DNA of 64,000 nt from Phycisphaeraceae bacterium (GTDB lineage: Bacteria > Planctomycetota > Phycisphaerae > Phycisphaerales > UBA1924), in contig JAHBXK010000004.1 in assembly GCA_019636535.1 (NCBI GenBank), forward strand, positions 98,842-162,841. The letters run 5' to 3'. The stretch's first letter is position 1. Each line of letters begins with the position of its first letter. This document shows positions 11,462 to 20,273 of the stretch, piece by piece. Position numbers and translations under genes: made by a program. The notes beneath the pieces are model-generated. The model did no database searches. It had not been told where the DNA came from and saw only the letters and a program-made list of their open reading frames with translations.

Positions 11462-12268
11462 ATGCAAGGCGCAAACCCCCACCGTTCCCGCACGCACCAA
11501 CGCCTCCCGAACCCGTTGCCCGGAGCCGCAACCGGCGCCGTCGCGCTGCTCGGCCTGGCGATGCTAGCCGCCCCGGCCTCCGCCGCGACTTTCAACATCG
11601 ACTGGCTCGACATGTCGCCGGTCCCGTTCGGCAATCAAGTCCCAAACAACACCAGCTACTTCCTCCCCGGCGTCGGCAACGTCCTGATCACCTACAGCAT
11701 CCCGTCGTTCATCAACCACCAGCGAAGCACGAACGGCTCGCTCCAGAACGGCAGCGTCACTTTCGGACCTGACACCTACTCGTGGTCCGCCCACGAAGCC
11801 TTCGGCGGCACGAACAACAACCCCAACGGCGGCGTCGGCGACTTCTGGCGGATCACCTACACCTTCCCCGGCACCGTGCCCGCCAATCGCATCTATCTCG
11901 GCGTCGCGGGCCTCGGCCGCACCGACAACGCGGGCGGCATCGAATCGACCGCCACGGTCAACCAGAACGGCACCTTTCTGGGCGACTGGATCAGCGGCAA
12001 CAACTGGGGCCCCACCGACTTCATCCCCGGCGCTGGAACGTTCACCATGCGCAACAGCCTGAGCGCCCCCGGCGGGCTCAATCCGTGGTGGAACACAGAA
12101 CTCGGCGTCGTGCAGATCAACGACGCCATCAGTTCGCTCACCGTCAATCTCTGGCACCTGCCGGGCGATGGTTTCATCCTGAACATCGGGCACGCCGTCC
12201 CAGCCCCCGGAGCTGCCGCCCTGCTGGGGCTCGGCACCGTGCTCGGCCTGCGTCGGCGACGGCGCTGA
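11462..12268 (+). CDS. Exported protein with PEP-CTERM-like sorting tail
   Basis: I chose the ATG at 11462, which has GGAGAGAG just upstream and gives a signal peptide (GAVALLGLAMLAAPASA). The mature part of about 225 residues is rich in Asn, Gly, Thr and aromatic residues and predicted to be a beta-sandwich. The C-terminus reads VPAPGAAALLGLGTVLGLRRRRR: a Pro-containing motif, a hydrophobic stretch and an arginine cluster. That is the arrangement of PEP-CTERM-like signals, which target proteins to an exosortase-type system in species with exopolysaccharide-rich surfaces. The exosortase gene is not in this window. A strong hairpin follows the stop codon by about 55 bases. The biochemical role of the protein is unknown. 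Confidence 0.8.
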   Translation: MQGANPHRSRTHQRLPNPLPGAATGAVALLGLAMLAAPASAATFNIDWLDMSPVPFGNQVPNNTSYFLPGVGNVLITYSIPSFINHQRSTNGSLQNGSVTFGPDTYSWSAHEAFGGTNNNPNGGVGDFWRITYTFPGTVPANRIYLGVAGLGRTDNAGGIESTATVNQNGTFLGDWISGNNWGPTDFIPGAGTFTMRNSLSAPGGLNPWWNTELGVVQINDAISSLTVNLWHLPGDGFILNIGHAVPAPGAAALLGLGTVLGLRRRRR

Positions 12269-12323
12269 ACCCGGTCCACACGGGTCTTCCCGCGAAGATC
12301 CAGGACTCGAAGTCCACACAACG

Positions 12324-12357
12324 ACAAAGGCCCCGCTCGCGATGAGCGGGGCCTTGT
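12324..12357. terminator. Bidirectional hairpin terminator
   Basis: A long perfect stem (GGCCCCGCTC paired with GAGCGGGGCC around a five-base GCGAT loop) is extended by AA/TT pairs at the base. It sits between the PEP-CTERM-like gene and the convergent thioredoxin gene. Flanking A residues on one side and T residues on the other let it act as an intrinsic terminator in both directions, although the U-tract is short. Confidence 0.85.
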
Positions 12358-12408
12358 GTTGATCGAACGATCATCGCATCGGCCATGCCGACGAAGTGAT
12401 CTTCACGC

Positions 12409-13554
12409 TCACTTGGTCTTCTGTGCTTCGAGGTACCTCGACAGCGCCTCTTCCAACTCGCGCTTCATGTCTTCCTCGGTCGCCTTCTCCACCGCAGTGC
12501 GCTGGATGTCGACCGCCTTGTCCACGTCGCCCTTCTCGAAGTGGGCGCGGGCGAGCGTGTCGAGGATGCTCGGGTCCTGACCCTTGGTCAGTTCGTTCGA
12601 GCGGGTCGCCGCCCGCATCGCCAGGTCCAGGTCGCGGCGCTCGATCGACGGATCGGTCAGGATCCGCCAAGCCAACTCGTTCAGACTCTGCGCATCGTTG
12701 CGGTACGAGCCGTCGATCAGGCTCGCCGCGAGCGCATAGGCGGCGTCGTAGTCCTTCTTCGCGCCGAGCAGGATGTTGAGTTTGATGTCGTCGGCCCGCT
12801 TGCCGTGCGATCGGTGCATCTCGCGGTACTCGGCGAGTTTCTCCATCGCGGTGTCCCACTCGCCGGCACGCGCGGCGGCGTTCATCGCCTTCATCGCCGC
12901 ATCGGCCTGCGCCTCCATCTCCTGCTGCCGGGCCGCGTCGAACCGCCCGGCCGCCACGTCCTCGATCACCGACTCGAGATACATCATCGGGTGGCCGATC
13001 CACGCGATCTTCGTGTCACGGTCGACGACGAACGCGCAAGGGATGCCGCGCCGACCCGCCGCAGTCATGTACGCATGGCTGGTCAGCGGAGTCGGACGGC
13101 CGCCCTCTTCCATTTCAACCTTGCGGTCGACGGCAACGGTGTAGTCCATCTTGTCGCCCATCTTCTCGACGAACTTCTCGACCGTCTCCAGGTCCTTGTC
13201 GCTCGACGAGATGCCGATCATCGTCACGCCGTCCTTCTTGAACCTGTGCGCCATCTCCGTCAGATGAGGAATGCTGACGATGCAAGGCCCGCACCACGTC
13301 GCCCAGAACTCGACGACGTAGATCCGACCCTTCTCAAAGCCCGTCACCGGGTCGCCCTTGACCCACGTCTCGATGTTCAACTCGGGCGCCGGATCGCCGA
13401 CGCCCAGCGCGGGGGCCTTCTTCTCGGCCGCCTGCTTCTCCGCGGCCTGCTTGGCCGGCTCGTCGGCGAGCGACGCGGCGGTCGAGAACGAGGCGAACGA
13501 CACGGCCGCTGCGCAAGCGAGCAGCACGGCCACCTTCGAGGAACGCTTCTGCAC
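12409..13554 (-). CDS. TlpA-like thiol-disulfide oxidoreductase with helical repeat C-terminus
   Basis: I chose a GTG start at 13554 because AAGGAG lies seven bases upstream. The frame is open further to 13680, but that extension lacks any signal. The product of 381 residues has a signal peptide (VAVLLACAAAVSFASFSTAASLA), a short Lys/Glu/Ala linker and a thioredoxin-like domain with WATWCGPC; the active-site cysteines are residues 88 and 91. Later IPCAFVVDRDTKIAWIGHP provides the cis-Pro region. The C-terminal 180 residues are helical and TPR-like (ETAVEKATEEDMKRELEEAL). Family knowledge suggests a periplasmic reductase for c-type cytochrome assembly or oxidative stress; the fused helical half may hold a partner. 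It is a single gene on the minus strand, convergent with the upstream gene across the terminator. Confidence 0.9.
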   Translation of the reverse strand: MQKRSSKVAVLLACAAAVSFASFSTAASLADEPAKQAAEKQAAEKKAPALGVGDPAPELNIETWVKGDPVTGFEKGRIYVVEFWATWCGPCIVSIPHLTEMAHRFKKDGVTMIGISSSDKDLETVEKFVEKMGDKMDYTVAVDRKVEMEEGGRPTPLTSHAYMTAAGRRGIPCAFVVDRDTKIAWIGHPMMYLESVIEDVAAGRFDAARQQEMEAQADAAMKAMNAAARAGEWDTAMEKLAEYREMHRSHGKRADDIKLNILLGAKKDYDAAYALAASLIDGSYRNDAQSLNELAWRILTDPSIERRDLDLAMRAATRSNELTKGQDPSILDTLARAHFEKGDVDKAVDIQRTAVEKATEEDMKRELEEALSRYLEAQKTK

Positions 13555-13805
13555 GGTCTTCTCCTTGGCGAAGGCTTGGGTTTGGCTGGCCTGATCGCCG
13601 GGCGGGTAGCAGGGACGAGCGAACGGTGCTCGCGTCGATCGGACATTCCGCGACGTTCGAGCCCAACGCAATCCCGACAAAGCGGCTCTTACACTTCGCC
13701 GGGCTCGCCCGCACCCTTGAACAATGCTCCGAATCCGGTCCGGGCTTCACCGAACCGGCCGAAACTCACCAACGATTCTACCTGTTTGACTCCTTTGAGT
13801 TCGCC

Positions 13806-15278
13806 ATGCACAGCACTTCTTCGCTCAAACACCGGCCCGTCCGTTTGCACTCCGTACGGTGTGCGCTCGCTCTTATGGTCGCCCTTCCCTTGGCGCTCCG
13901 GGCCGCCCCGACCGATGACCCCGCCGCCGCAACCCTCCCCGACGCACGAAACGCCGCCAAACTCGATGAGGCGCGCTCGATCCTCGATCCGACGCTTCGA
14001 AGCATCGAATCCGCCGTTCGCACGGCGGATCCTGCCGCATATCTCGCGTGGGTCGACCTCGCCGAGTCCCACTTCGCCAAGGAGCAGCGAAACTGGGCCG
14101 CCGACCTGCTCCGCCACCGGCCCGAAGCGTTCGAGTTGCGCATCGTCGGCCTGATCGAACACGACAACGCGGCCGGCCGAGCACGCGACACCGAGATCGT
14201 GTGCGATCTTGAAATGTCTTGGTCCATCCCCGCCGCGAAGCAAGCCGATGGAGGGCACGCGGCGGGCGCAGACGCCGATTCGCGTGAACCAACCTCGCCC
14301 GTCACAACGACCGGCGGGCCCGGCCTCGGGGGGTGGTCACGAACCGTCCGCTTCCCCGCCCGATTCACACTGTCCGAGCAAACCGATGCGTCCGATCCCA
14401 TCGACGAACCGCGCTGGCTCTTCGCGGGTGAAGCATGGCTGACCGTCCGCAGCGACGACGGTCGAAACACGGTCTGCTACGCCGAAGGATTTGAGGACGC
14501 GGCCAAGCGCGTGCTCGCGCTGCTCCCGACCGCACGCCGCAGAGTCGACCGTCTGTTCGGCATGAACCTGGAGCACGAGCAGGTCGTGAAACTCTACCCC
14601 GATGCGCGCTGGCTGCTCGCCTCGATCTACCTCTCGTACAAGGACCCGATCGGCGGCTGGAACGAGCCGGGCGAGTCCATCAAACTCCTCGCTCGACGGA
14701 CGATGAACGAAAGGGCCACGCTGGCGCTGCTCGCCCACGAGTACGGACACGTCGCCACGTTCGAGTTCGACGAGCACGCTTCCGACGCGGCCTGGTGGGC
14801 GGTCGAGGGCATCGCCGAGGTGTGCGCCACGTTCGCGGCCAGGAGCGAACTCGACGACGATGCGGCCCTCACCGCCAACACGCGCTTCATCGGCCGAACC
14901 GCACGGTCCCGCGTGCTCGCCTGGCACCGCGGGGACAGACTGGCCGACTGGAACGACATGGCCGACTTTCGCAAGACGCCCTCCTCCCTCGGCGGGCACG
15001 TCTACAAGCAGGGCGAGCACATGGTCGGCTTCATCGGCGAGCGATTCGGCCGAGAGAAGATGATCGAATGGGTGCGAGAACTCGCGGTCGGAGCAACCGT
15101 CGACGACGCCACACGGCGAACACTCGGACTCTCGTTCGATGCGCTCGACGCCCGCTGGCGCGAGTTGATCCGCGAAGAAGCCGATTCGCAGAGAGAAGAC
15201 GCCGACGCGCCGGACGAGAGCCCCGCGCCCGCCACGCCCCCCACAACCGCTCCGAACGCCGCGACAAAGCCTGAGTGA
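13806..15278 (+). CDS. Exported gluzincin-type zinc metallopeptidase (peptidase MA-like)
   Basis: The start at 13806 (MHSTSSLK) gives a signal peptide (CALALMVALPLALRAAP); the frame is open upstream to 13626 without added sense. The 490-residue product has a first half of mixed structure and a second half with LLAHEYGHVATFEF, in which H311, E312 and H315 form an HEXXH zinc site. About 20 residues later AVEGIAEVCATF supplies a likely third ligand, Glu. That spacing fits the peptidase MA-like group of gluzincins, which is common in Planctomycetota. The C-terminal 40 residues are acidic and proline-rich. No inhibitor or partner gene is adjacent. Substrate is unknown; the signal peptide points to a periplasmic or extracellular site. 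Confidence 0.82.
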   Translation: MHSTSSLKHRPVRLHSVRCALALMVALPLALRAAPTDDPAAATLPDARNAAKLDEARSILDPTLRSIESAVRTADPAAYLAWVDLAESHFAKEQRNWAADLLRHRPEAFELRIVGLIEHDNAAGRARDTEIVCDLEMSWSIPAAKQADGGHAAGADADSREPTSPVTTTGGPGLGGWSRTVRFPARFTLSEQTDASDPIDEPRWLFAGEAWLTVRSDDGRNTVCYAEGFEDAAKRVLALLPTARRRVDRLFGMNLEHEQVVKLYPDARWLLASIYLSYKDPIGGWNEPGESIKLLARRTMNERATLALLAHEYGHVATFEFDEHASDAAWWAVEGIAEVCATFAARSELDDDAALTANTRFIGRTARSRVLAWHRGDRLADWNDMADFRKTPSSLGGHVYKQGEHMVGFIGERFGREKMIEWVRELAVGATVDDATRRTLGLSFDALDARWRELIREEADSQREDADAPDESPAPATPPTTAPNAATKPE

Positions 15279-15299
15279 AGCCACTTCTGCCCGCACTGG

Positions 15300-16613
15300 T
15301 CAGTCGTGCCGAAGCGCCACGATCGGGTCTTGCCGCGCGGCGATCATGGCCGGGTAGATGCCGAAGATCAGCCCCGTCATCGCCGCCACCGCGAAGGCCA
15401 GCATCACCGACCACCCGGTAACGCGCGTCGCCAGTTCGATGCTCGTCCCGAACTGCTGCACCACGAGCGGCCACACCCGGTCCAGCCCCACGCTCGAACC
15501 CACCCCCAGCACCACACCCACCACCCCGCCCAGCAGACTCAGCACGCTCGTCTCGACCAGAAACTGCGCGGTGATGTGCCGGCGCGTGGCACCCAGCGCC
15601 CGCCGCACACCGATCTCGCGCGTCCGCTCGGTCACGCTCGCCAGCATGATGTTCATGATGCCGATGCCGCCGACCAGCAGCGAGATGCTCGCGATCACCG
15701 TCAGCACCATCTGCCACGTCAGCGCATCGCGGCGAGCGCTCTCCAGCAACTCGTACGGCACGAACACCGACACGTCCGTCAGCCCGGGGTGCCTCGCTTC
15801 GAGCACGCGCCGGGCGACCGCCGCGTACGTCAGCACGTCGTCTCTCGTCGGCGCCGCGATGTAGATCTCCGAGATCTGAACTTCGCTCGATTGGAACGCC
15901 CCGCTCGTCCGCCTCACCACCCGATCGCCGAACAGCGTCCGCGCGGTCGTGATCGGGATGTGGACGTCCATGTTCAGGTCGCGTCCCACCAGCGCGCCGC
16001 CCGCCCCGGCCGCATATCCCACCGGCGCCAGCACGCCGATGATCCGCATCGACTTCGAGTCCACGCGGATCGTGTGCTCCAGTGGATCGTCGAACGGGTA
16101 GAACGTCCTCGCCACCTCCGCACCGATCACCGCGACAAGTTCCTGACTGTCAAGATCCGCCTGCGTCAGGTAACGCCCCCTCGCGATGCGCAGGTTCGCC
16201 ACCTGCGGCAGGTCGGGCGTGGTGCCCATCGTCTGGCTCGTCTGCCGCAGGTTGTCGCGCAGGATGTTCCCGCCCGCCTCCTTCAGCGGCACGATCGCCT
16301 CGGCTCCACCAAGGTTCGCCTGCAGCACCTCGAGATCGGTCCGCGTCAGGCCGTACCGGATCGACCGGCTGCGCTGCGACGCCCCGCCGGCCTCCGCACT
16401 CTCCGGCGGTCGCTGCGAACGGATGATGATGTTCTTCGCGCCCAGCCGCTCGATCCGGTCGAGCGCCTGCTGCTTCGATCCCTCACCCACCGAGACCATC
16501 AGGATCACGGCCCCCACACCGAAAATGATCCCGAGCGCGGTGAGCACCGAGCGCAGCATGTGCCGGCGAAGATTCGCCAGGCCCAACTTGATCATGTCCA
16601 GCAGAAAGATCAT
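15300..16613 (-). CDS. MacB/FtsX-like ABC transporter permease
   Basis: I chose ATG 16613 (MIFLLDMIKLG) because the 91 residues encoded upstream have no membrane character. The 437-residue protein has an N-terminal helix (LTALGIIFGVGAVILMVSVG), a periplasmic MacB-type core domain of about 230 residues, and three C-terminal helices in the FtsX-like domain. The conserved NIMLASVTERTREIGVRRALGATRRHI segment is present. The protein ends PIVALRHD, as is typical of this family. Such permeases couple ATP hydrolysis in the cytoplasm to lipoprotein, peptide or drug extrusion. No ATP-binding subunit is adjacent, so the partner must be encoded elsewhere. The gene is divergent from a small gene starting at 16702, leaving an 88-base shared promoter region. 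Confidence 0.9.
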   Translation of the reverse strand: MIFLLDMIKLGLANLRRHMLRSVLTALGIIFGVGAVILMVSVGEGSKQQALDRIERLGAKNIIIRSQRPPESAEAGGASQRSRSIRYGLTRTDLEVLQANLGGAEAIVPLKEAGGNILRDNLRQTSQTMGTTPDLPQVANLRIARGRYLTQADLDSQELVAVIGAEVARTFYPFDDPLEHTIRVDSKSMRIIGVLAPVGYAAGAGGALVGRDLNMDVHIPITTARTLFGDRVVRRTSGAFQSSEVQISEIYIAAPTRDDVLTYAAVARRVLEARHPGLTDVSVFVPYELLESARRDALTWQMVLTVIASISLLVGGIGIMNIMLASVTERTREIGVRRALGATRRHITAQFLVETSVLSLLGGVVGVVLGVGSSVGLDRVWPLVVQQFGTSIELATRVTGWSVMLAFAVAAMTGLIFGIYPAMIAARQDPIVALRHD

Positions 16614-16701
16614 TGGGAACACGCTCGAATCTGCACCAACACGAACACCGGCGGCTCGGCAGCCTGGCTCGACCGATCCGCCCCGCACCCTATCCTCCGC
16701 C

Positions 16702-17091
16702 ATGCTACCGGTCGAACCGGAGAATGGTGCGGACCAACCCCGCGAACTGGACCAATCCGGCGAATCACCAGTTCGCCGACCCAACCAGGATCGCGCAGGG
16801 CCCTCGGTGCAGGTCGAGACCGAGCGCGAGACGCCCGGCGGCTGGTCGTTCTCGATCCGCATCCGCATGCCCGGCGTTGCGCCCACGACCCACGAACTCT
16901 CGCTCAGTTGGCCCGATTACGAGTTCTGGTCCCACGGACTGATCTCCCCCTCGCGGATCGCCGAAGCGGTAGTTCGCGCCACGATCGAACTCGCCCCTGA
17001 GTTCCGCTTGCCCGAGCGCTTCGACGCCTCAACATGCCGTCGACGCGCTGGCGGAAGAGCCCTCGACGAGTGGGTTCGCGCGAACATCTGA
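16702..17091 (+). CDS. Small acidic hypothetical protein
   Basis: ATG 16702 opens a 129-residue frame whose base composition fits a real gene. The first 40 residues are rich in Glu, Pro and Gln and probably disordered. Residues about 40-120 look like one small alpha/beta domain (GGWSFSIRIRMPG, THELSLSWPDYEFWSHGLISPSRIAEAVVRATIEL). It is divergent from the MacB-like permease gene. No family is recognised. Phycisphaerae may share this protein, but that would need a search. Confidence 0.6.
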   Translation: MLPVEPENGADQPRELDQSGESPVRRPNQDRAGPSVQVETERETPGGWSFSIRIRMPGVAPTTHELSLSWPDYEFWSHGLISPSRIAEAVVRATIELAPEFRLPERFDASTCRRRAGGRALDEWVRANI

Positions 17092-17191
17092 TTCCCTTAA
17101 CTGAACCAAGCCTCTCCTCAGGCACTTACGCAGTGCGATCGATCTGTACCGCTCCGACAAAGCACCCGCAAGTCATCGATCGATCCTGCCG

Positions 17192-18538
17192 ATGTTTGGA
17201 ATCTGGCAGGATAGACCCGCGCCAACGCTACGATCGCGCACGTTCATTTCCGCTCGACGCACCCTGCTTCCGCTCTCGCTCACCGGTCCTCCCGTGTTCG
17301 TCGTCCAAGCCCATTCATTCGTCCAACAGGCCCGGCTCGCCATCACACTGGCCTGGGTCGCCGGCTACACCAACATCCTCGCGTTCCTGACCTGCGGCCA
17401 CGCCGTCTCTCACGTCAGCGGCACCAGTTCCGAACTCGGCCGACTCGCGGTCACGCCAGGCGGCTTCGCCGTTGCGGTGTTCTCACTCTTCCTTCTCACC
17501 GCGTTTGTCACGGGCGCAGCGATCTCCGGCTTCGCAACCGAGTACGGCCGGCGCTGCGCCTGGGAATCGATCTACGTCATCCCCATGGCGATCGAAGCAG
17601 TGCTGCTCGCCGCGTTCGCCGCAGGCGTCGAGTTGCACGCTCAGGGCACGATCGAGACCGGCTTACCCCTCTACCTCATGGCCGGGCTCGCTTCGCTCGC
17701 GATGGGCGTGCAGAACGCAACCATCACACGCATCTCCAGCGGCGTCGTGCGCACAACCCACGTCACCGGCGTCCTTACCGACCTCGGCCTCGAAGCAGCG
17801 CAGATGGTGTACTGGCTCCGCGACCGCCGACGGAACATCCCACCAGGCGACGCCCGCGGCCTGCTGCGCAGCGTCCGCACGCACCCCACCGCTCGAAGAC
17901 TCGCACTGCTCGCTTCCATCATCGGCTCCTTCGTCCTCGGCTCAGCGCTCGGCACGCTCGCGTACATCCACGCCCCACCGTGGTCCATGTTCCCGCCCGT
18001 GATCTTTCTCATCTGGATCATCTATCAGGACCTCGCCCACCCCATCGCCGAGATCGAGCCCTCAACGCTCGAGCAGTTCGGCGGTGGCGACCGGCCCGAC
18101 GCCGAGGGCCAATCCGCCGAGCCGCTCTTCGATCGCCGACTCGCCGTCTACCACGTCCGCCGACCCGAATCTCGCAAGGGCCGCACACACCGCATGCCCA
18201 ACCTGCTCGCATGGGCCGATCGCCTGCCCGAGCACGTCCGCGTCGTCATCCTCGACCTCGCCGAGGTCGACCGCATCGACGCGAACTCCGCGATCGAACT
18301 GTGCGAACTCGTCGACCGCTCCCGCAGGCAGGGCCGAGACCTCGTGATCGCCGGCATCACGCCCGAGCAGTTCGAGCAACTCCGTTCCACCGCGACCGGC
18401 TCCAATTCCTCCGCGCTCAGCCCGATGAACGCCTGCTCCGATCTTGAACTGGCCATCGCTCGCGGCCTGAACGTGCTTCGCTCACACACGTCCAGCGCGC
18501 ACATCGATACCGCTCGCGCCGCGGCTCACCGGTCGTAG
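17192..18538 (+). CDS. DUF1275-type membrane protein fused to a C-terminal STAS-like domain
   Basis: The N-terminal part, residues about 40-290, matches the DUF1275 (YoaK) family of small membrane proteins. The first helix region AWVAGYTNILAFLTCGHAVSHVSGT corresponds to the family's usual HMTGN segment, and five or six hydrophobic segments follow. Residues about 345-420 resemble a STAS domain (VVILDLAEVDRIDANSAIELCELVDRSRRQG), the regulatory module found on SulP anion transporters and anti-sigma-factor antagonists. The order, membrane core then STAS, copies that of SulP transporters. The start is uncertain: ATG 17192 is given, but GTG 17294 lies closer to the first helix. Transport substrate and regulation are unknown. 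Confidence 0.82.
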   Translation: MFGIWQDRPAPTLRSRTFISARRTLLPLSLTGPPVFVVQAHSFVQQARLAITLAWVAGYTNILAFLTCGHAVSHVSGTSSELGRLAVTPGGFAVAVFSLFLLTAFVTGAAISGFATEYGRRCAWESIYVIPMAIEAVLLAAFAAGVELHAQGTIETGLPLYLMAGLASLAMGVQNATITRISSGVVRTTHVTGVLTDLGLEAAQMVYWLRDRRRNIPPGDARGLLRSVRTHPTARRLALLASIIGSFVLGSALGTLAYIHAPPWSMFPPVIFLIWIIYQDLAHPIAEIEPSTLEQFGGGDRPDAEGQSAEPLFDRRLAVYHVRRPESRKGRTHRMPNLLAWADRLPEHVRVVILDLAEVDRIDANSAIELCELVDRSRRQGRDLVIAGITPEQFEQLRSTATGSNSSALSPMNACSDLELAIARGLNVLRSHTSSAHIDTARAAAHRS

Positions 18539-18565
18539 CACGCTCGCCGTCTACGATTCACCACC

Positions 18566-19102
18566 ATGACCGCCCTCCCCACCAGCAAGGAACTCCTCGC
18601 CCAGGCCGTCCTCAACTCGGGCACCCTGCTCAAGCGCTACCTCGCCGGATTCGACGACTCGAATCGCTGTTTCGTCACGATCGACCTGCCCAACCACCCC
18701 GCCTGGACCCTCGGCCACCTCGCCATCACCATGATCCGCGCTGGAGAGAAACTCGGCGGACCCGCCCCGAACCCGGAGCACTTCGTCACCGCCGACGGCA
18801 AGGGCGGCGACGACCAGCGCTTCGACACCGAGGGCGTCGCCTTCGGCTCGACGCCCAGCATGGACCCGACCCACTTCCCCAACTTCGACCGCTGCGTCGA
18901 GATCTTCGACCACGCCTGCAACAGCCTCGCCGAGACCATCCGCAAGGCCGATGATTCCGCTCTGGCAAGAGACGTCAAGTGGGGAAACACCACGATCCCC
19001 GGGTGGTCGGTCGCCCTCCGCATGGCGTTCCACAACGGCACACACACCGGGCAACTCGCCGACCTGAGAAGATCGCTCCGCTTCGAGTCCATCTTCGCCT
19101 GA
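18566..19102 (+). CDS. DinB-like metal-binding four-helix bundle protein
   Basis: The 178-residue product has the DinB/DfsB layout: an early histidine in HPAWTLGHLAITM and a late HNGTHTGQLADLRR, which together supply the usual three-histidine metal site of this superfamily. Members include thiol-dependent transferases, such as bacillithiol or mycothiol S-transferases, and many uncharacterised proteins. It starts 27 bases after the DUF1275-STAS gene and is followed 19 bases later by an ABC permease gene, so it may be cotranscribed with either. A bacillithiol link is possible because a distant BshC-like gene occurs at 47592, but that is speculation. Confidence 0.82.
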   Translation: MTALPTSKELLAQAVLNSGTLLKRYLAGFDDSNRCFVTIDLPNHPAWTLGHLAITMIRAGEKLGGPAPNPEHFVTADGKGGDDQRFDTEGVAFGSTPSMDPTHFPNFDRCVEIFDHACNSLAETIRKADDSALARDVKWGNTTIPGWSVALRMAFHNGTHTGQLADLRRSLRFESIFA

Positions 19103-19121
19103 TCGGCGAATCCACCCAGGC

Positions 19122-20249
19122 ATGAACCTCATCGCTCTGCGAATGCTGATGCGCGACCGCGGCAAGTACGTGGCGCTCGTCGCCGGGCTGGCCTTCGCCA
19201 CGCTCCTGCTCGCTCAGCAGGGGTCCATCTTCCTCGGCCTGCTCATCCGAGCGACCGGCCCGCTCCAGAACGTCGCGCAGCCCGATCTCTGGGTCACCGA
19301 CCCCTTCACTCGCTACGTCCTCGAGTTCCGCCCCATGTCCGACCGCGACCTCCAGCGCGTCCGCGCTGTGCCCGGCGTCGCATGGGCCGAGCCCTTCTTC
19401 TCCTCCCGCACGCCAGTCGAACTCCCCGACGGTTCCTTCAAGACCGCCCAGTTGATCGGCATCCCGCGCTCCACGCTCATCGGCCAGCCACCAGTCATCA
19501 CCCAAGGCCGAATCGAGGACCTGCGCGCACCCGACGCGGTCTTCGTCGACGAATCGAGCCGGCCCCGCCTCGCCGACGTTCAGATCGGCCAGACGCTCAA
19601 ACTCAACGACCGACGCGCCATCGTCGTCGGATTCTGCCGGGTCAAACTCGGCTTCGAGTCCAACGCCGTGATCTACACCACCTACGACAACGCCATCCGC
19701 TTCACGCCCGTCGGACGCGAGAACATCCCCTTCATCCTCGTCAAGGCTCAGGACGGGCTCGATCCCAAGGAACTCGCCGCGCAAATCACCGAGCGCACAG
19801 GACTCGGCGCCTTCACACGCAAGGAAATGCGCGACCGCACCATCGACTTCATCCTCGGCGAAACCGGCATCGGCATCAACTTCGGAATCACCGTCCTGCT
19901 CGGCTTCGTCGTCGGCCTCGCCGTGGTCACCGCCATCTTCTACCAGTTCACGCTCGAAAACCTCCGCTACTTCGCCGTCCTCAAGGCCATGGGCACCCGC
20001 TCGCGAACCCTCGTCCGCATGGTCCTGCTCCAGGCCGTTGTCGTCGGCTTCATCGGTTTCGGCATCGGCATCGGCGGCGTCGGGGCGTTCTCGCTCCTGG
20101 GCAGGCAGCCCGGCGCCGAACTCACCCCCTACTTCCCCTGGCAACTCCTCCTGCTCGCGCTCGTCGCCATCCTGCTCTGCATCTTCCTCGGCTCGCTGCT
20201 GAGCCTGCGCAAAGTCATCGCGCTCGAACCCGGAATCGTCTTCAAGTGA
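19122..20249 (+). CDS. DevC-like ABC exporter permease (FtsX domain)
   Basis: This 375-residue membrane protein belongs to the DevC family: a short N-terminal segment (MNLIALRMLMRDRGKYVALVAGLAFATLLLAQQGSIF), a periplasmic domain, then three helices with the FtsX-like FGITVLLGFVVGLAVV and ENLRYFAVLKAMGTRSRTLVRMVL. In cyanobacteria, DevBCA exports glycolipids or other envelope material together with TolC. Here it is followed after 24 bases by the ATPase and then the membrane fusion protein, giving the order C-A-B instead of the common B-C-A. The substrate cannot be read from the sequence. Confidence 0.9.
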   Translation: MNLIALRMLMRDRGKYVALVAGLAFATLLLAQQGSIFLGLLIRATGPLQNVAQPDLWVTDPFTRYVLEFRPMSDRDLQRVRAVPGVAWAEPFFSSRTPVELPDGSFKTAQLIGIPRSTLIGQPPVITQGRIEDLRAPDAVFVDESSRPRLADVQIGQTLKLNDRRAIVVGFCRVKLGFESNAVIYTTYDNAIRFTPVGRENIPFILVKAQDGLDPKELAAQITERTGLGAFTRKEMRDRTIDFILGETGIGINFGITVLLGFVVGLAVVTAIFYQFTLENLRYFAVLKAMGTRSRTLVRMVLLQAVVVGFIGFGIGIGGVGAFSLLGRQPGAELTPYFPWQLLLLALVAILLCIFLGSLLSLRKVIALEPGIVFK

Positions 20250-20273
20250 TTCGTTCGCTTCGCTGATCGTTCA

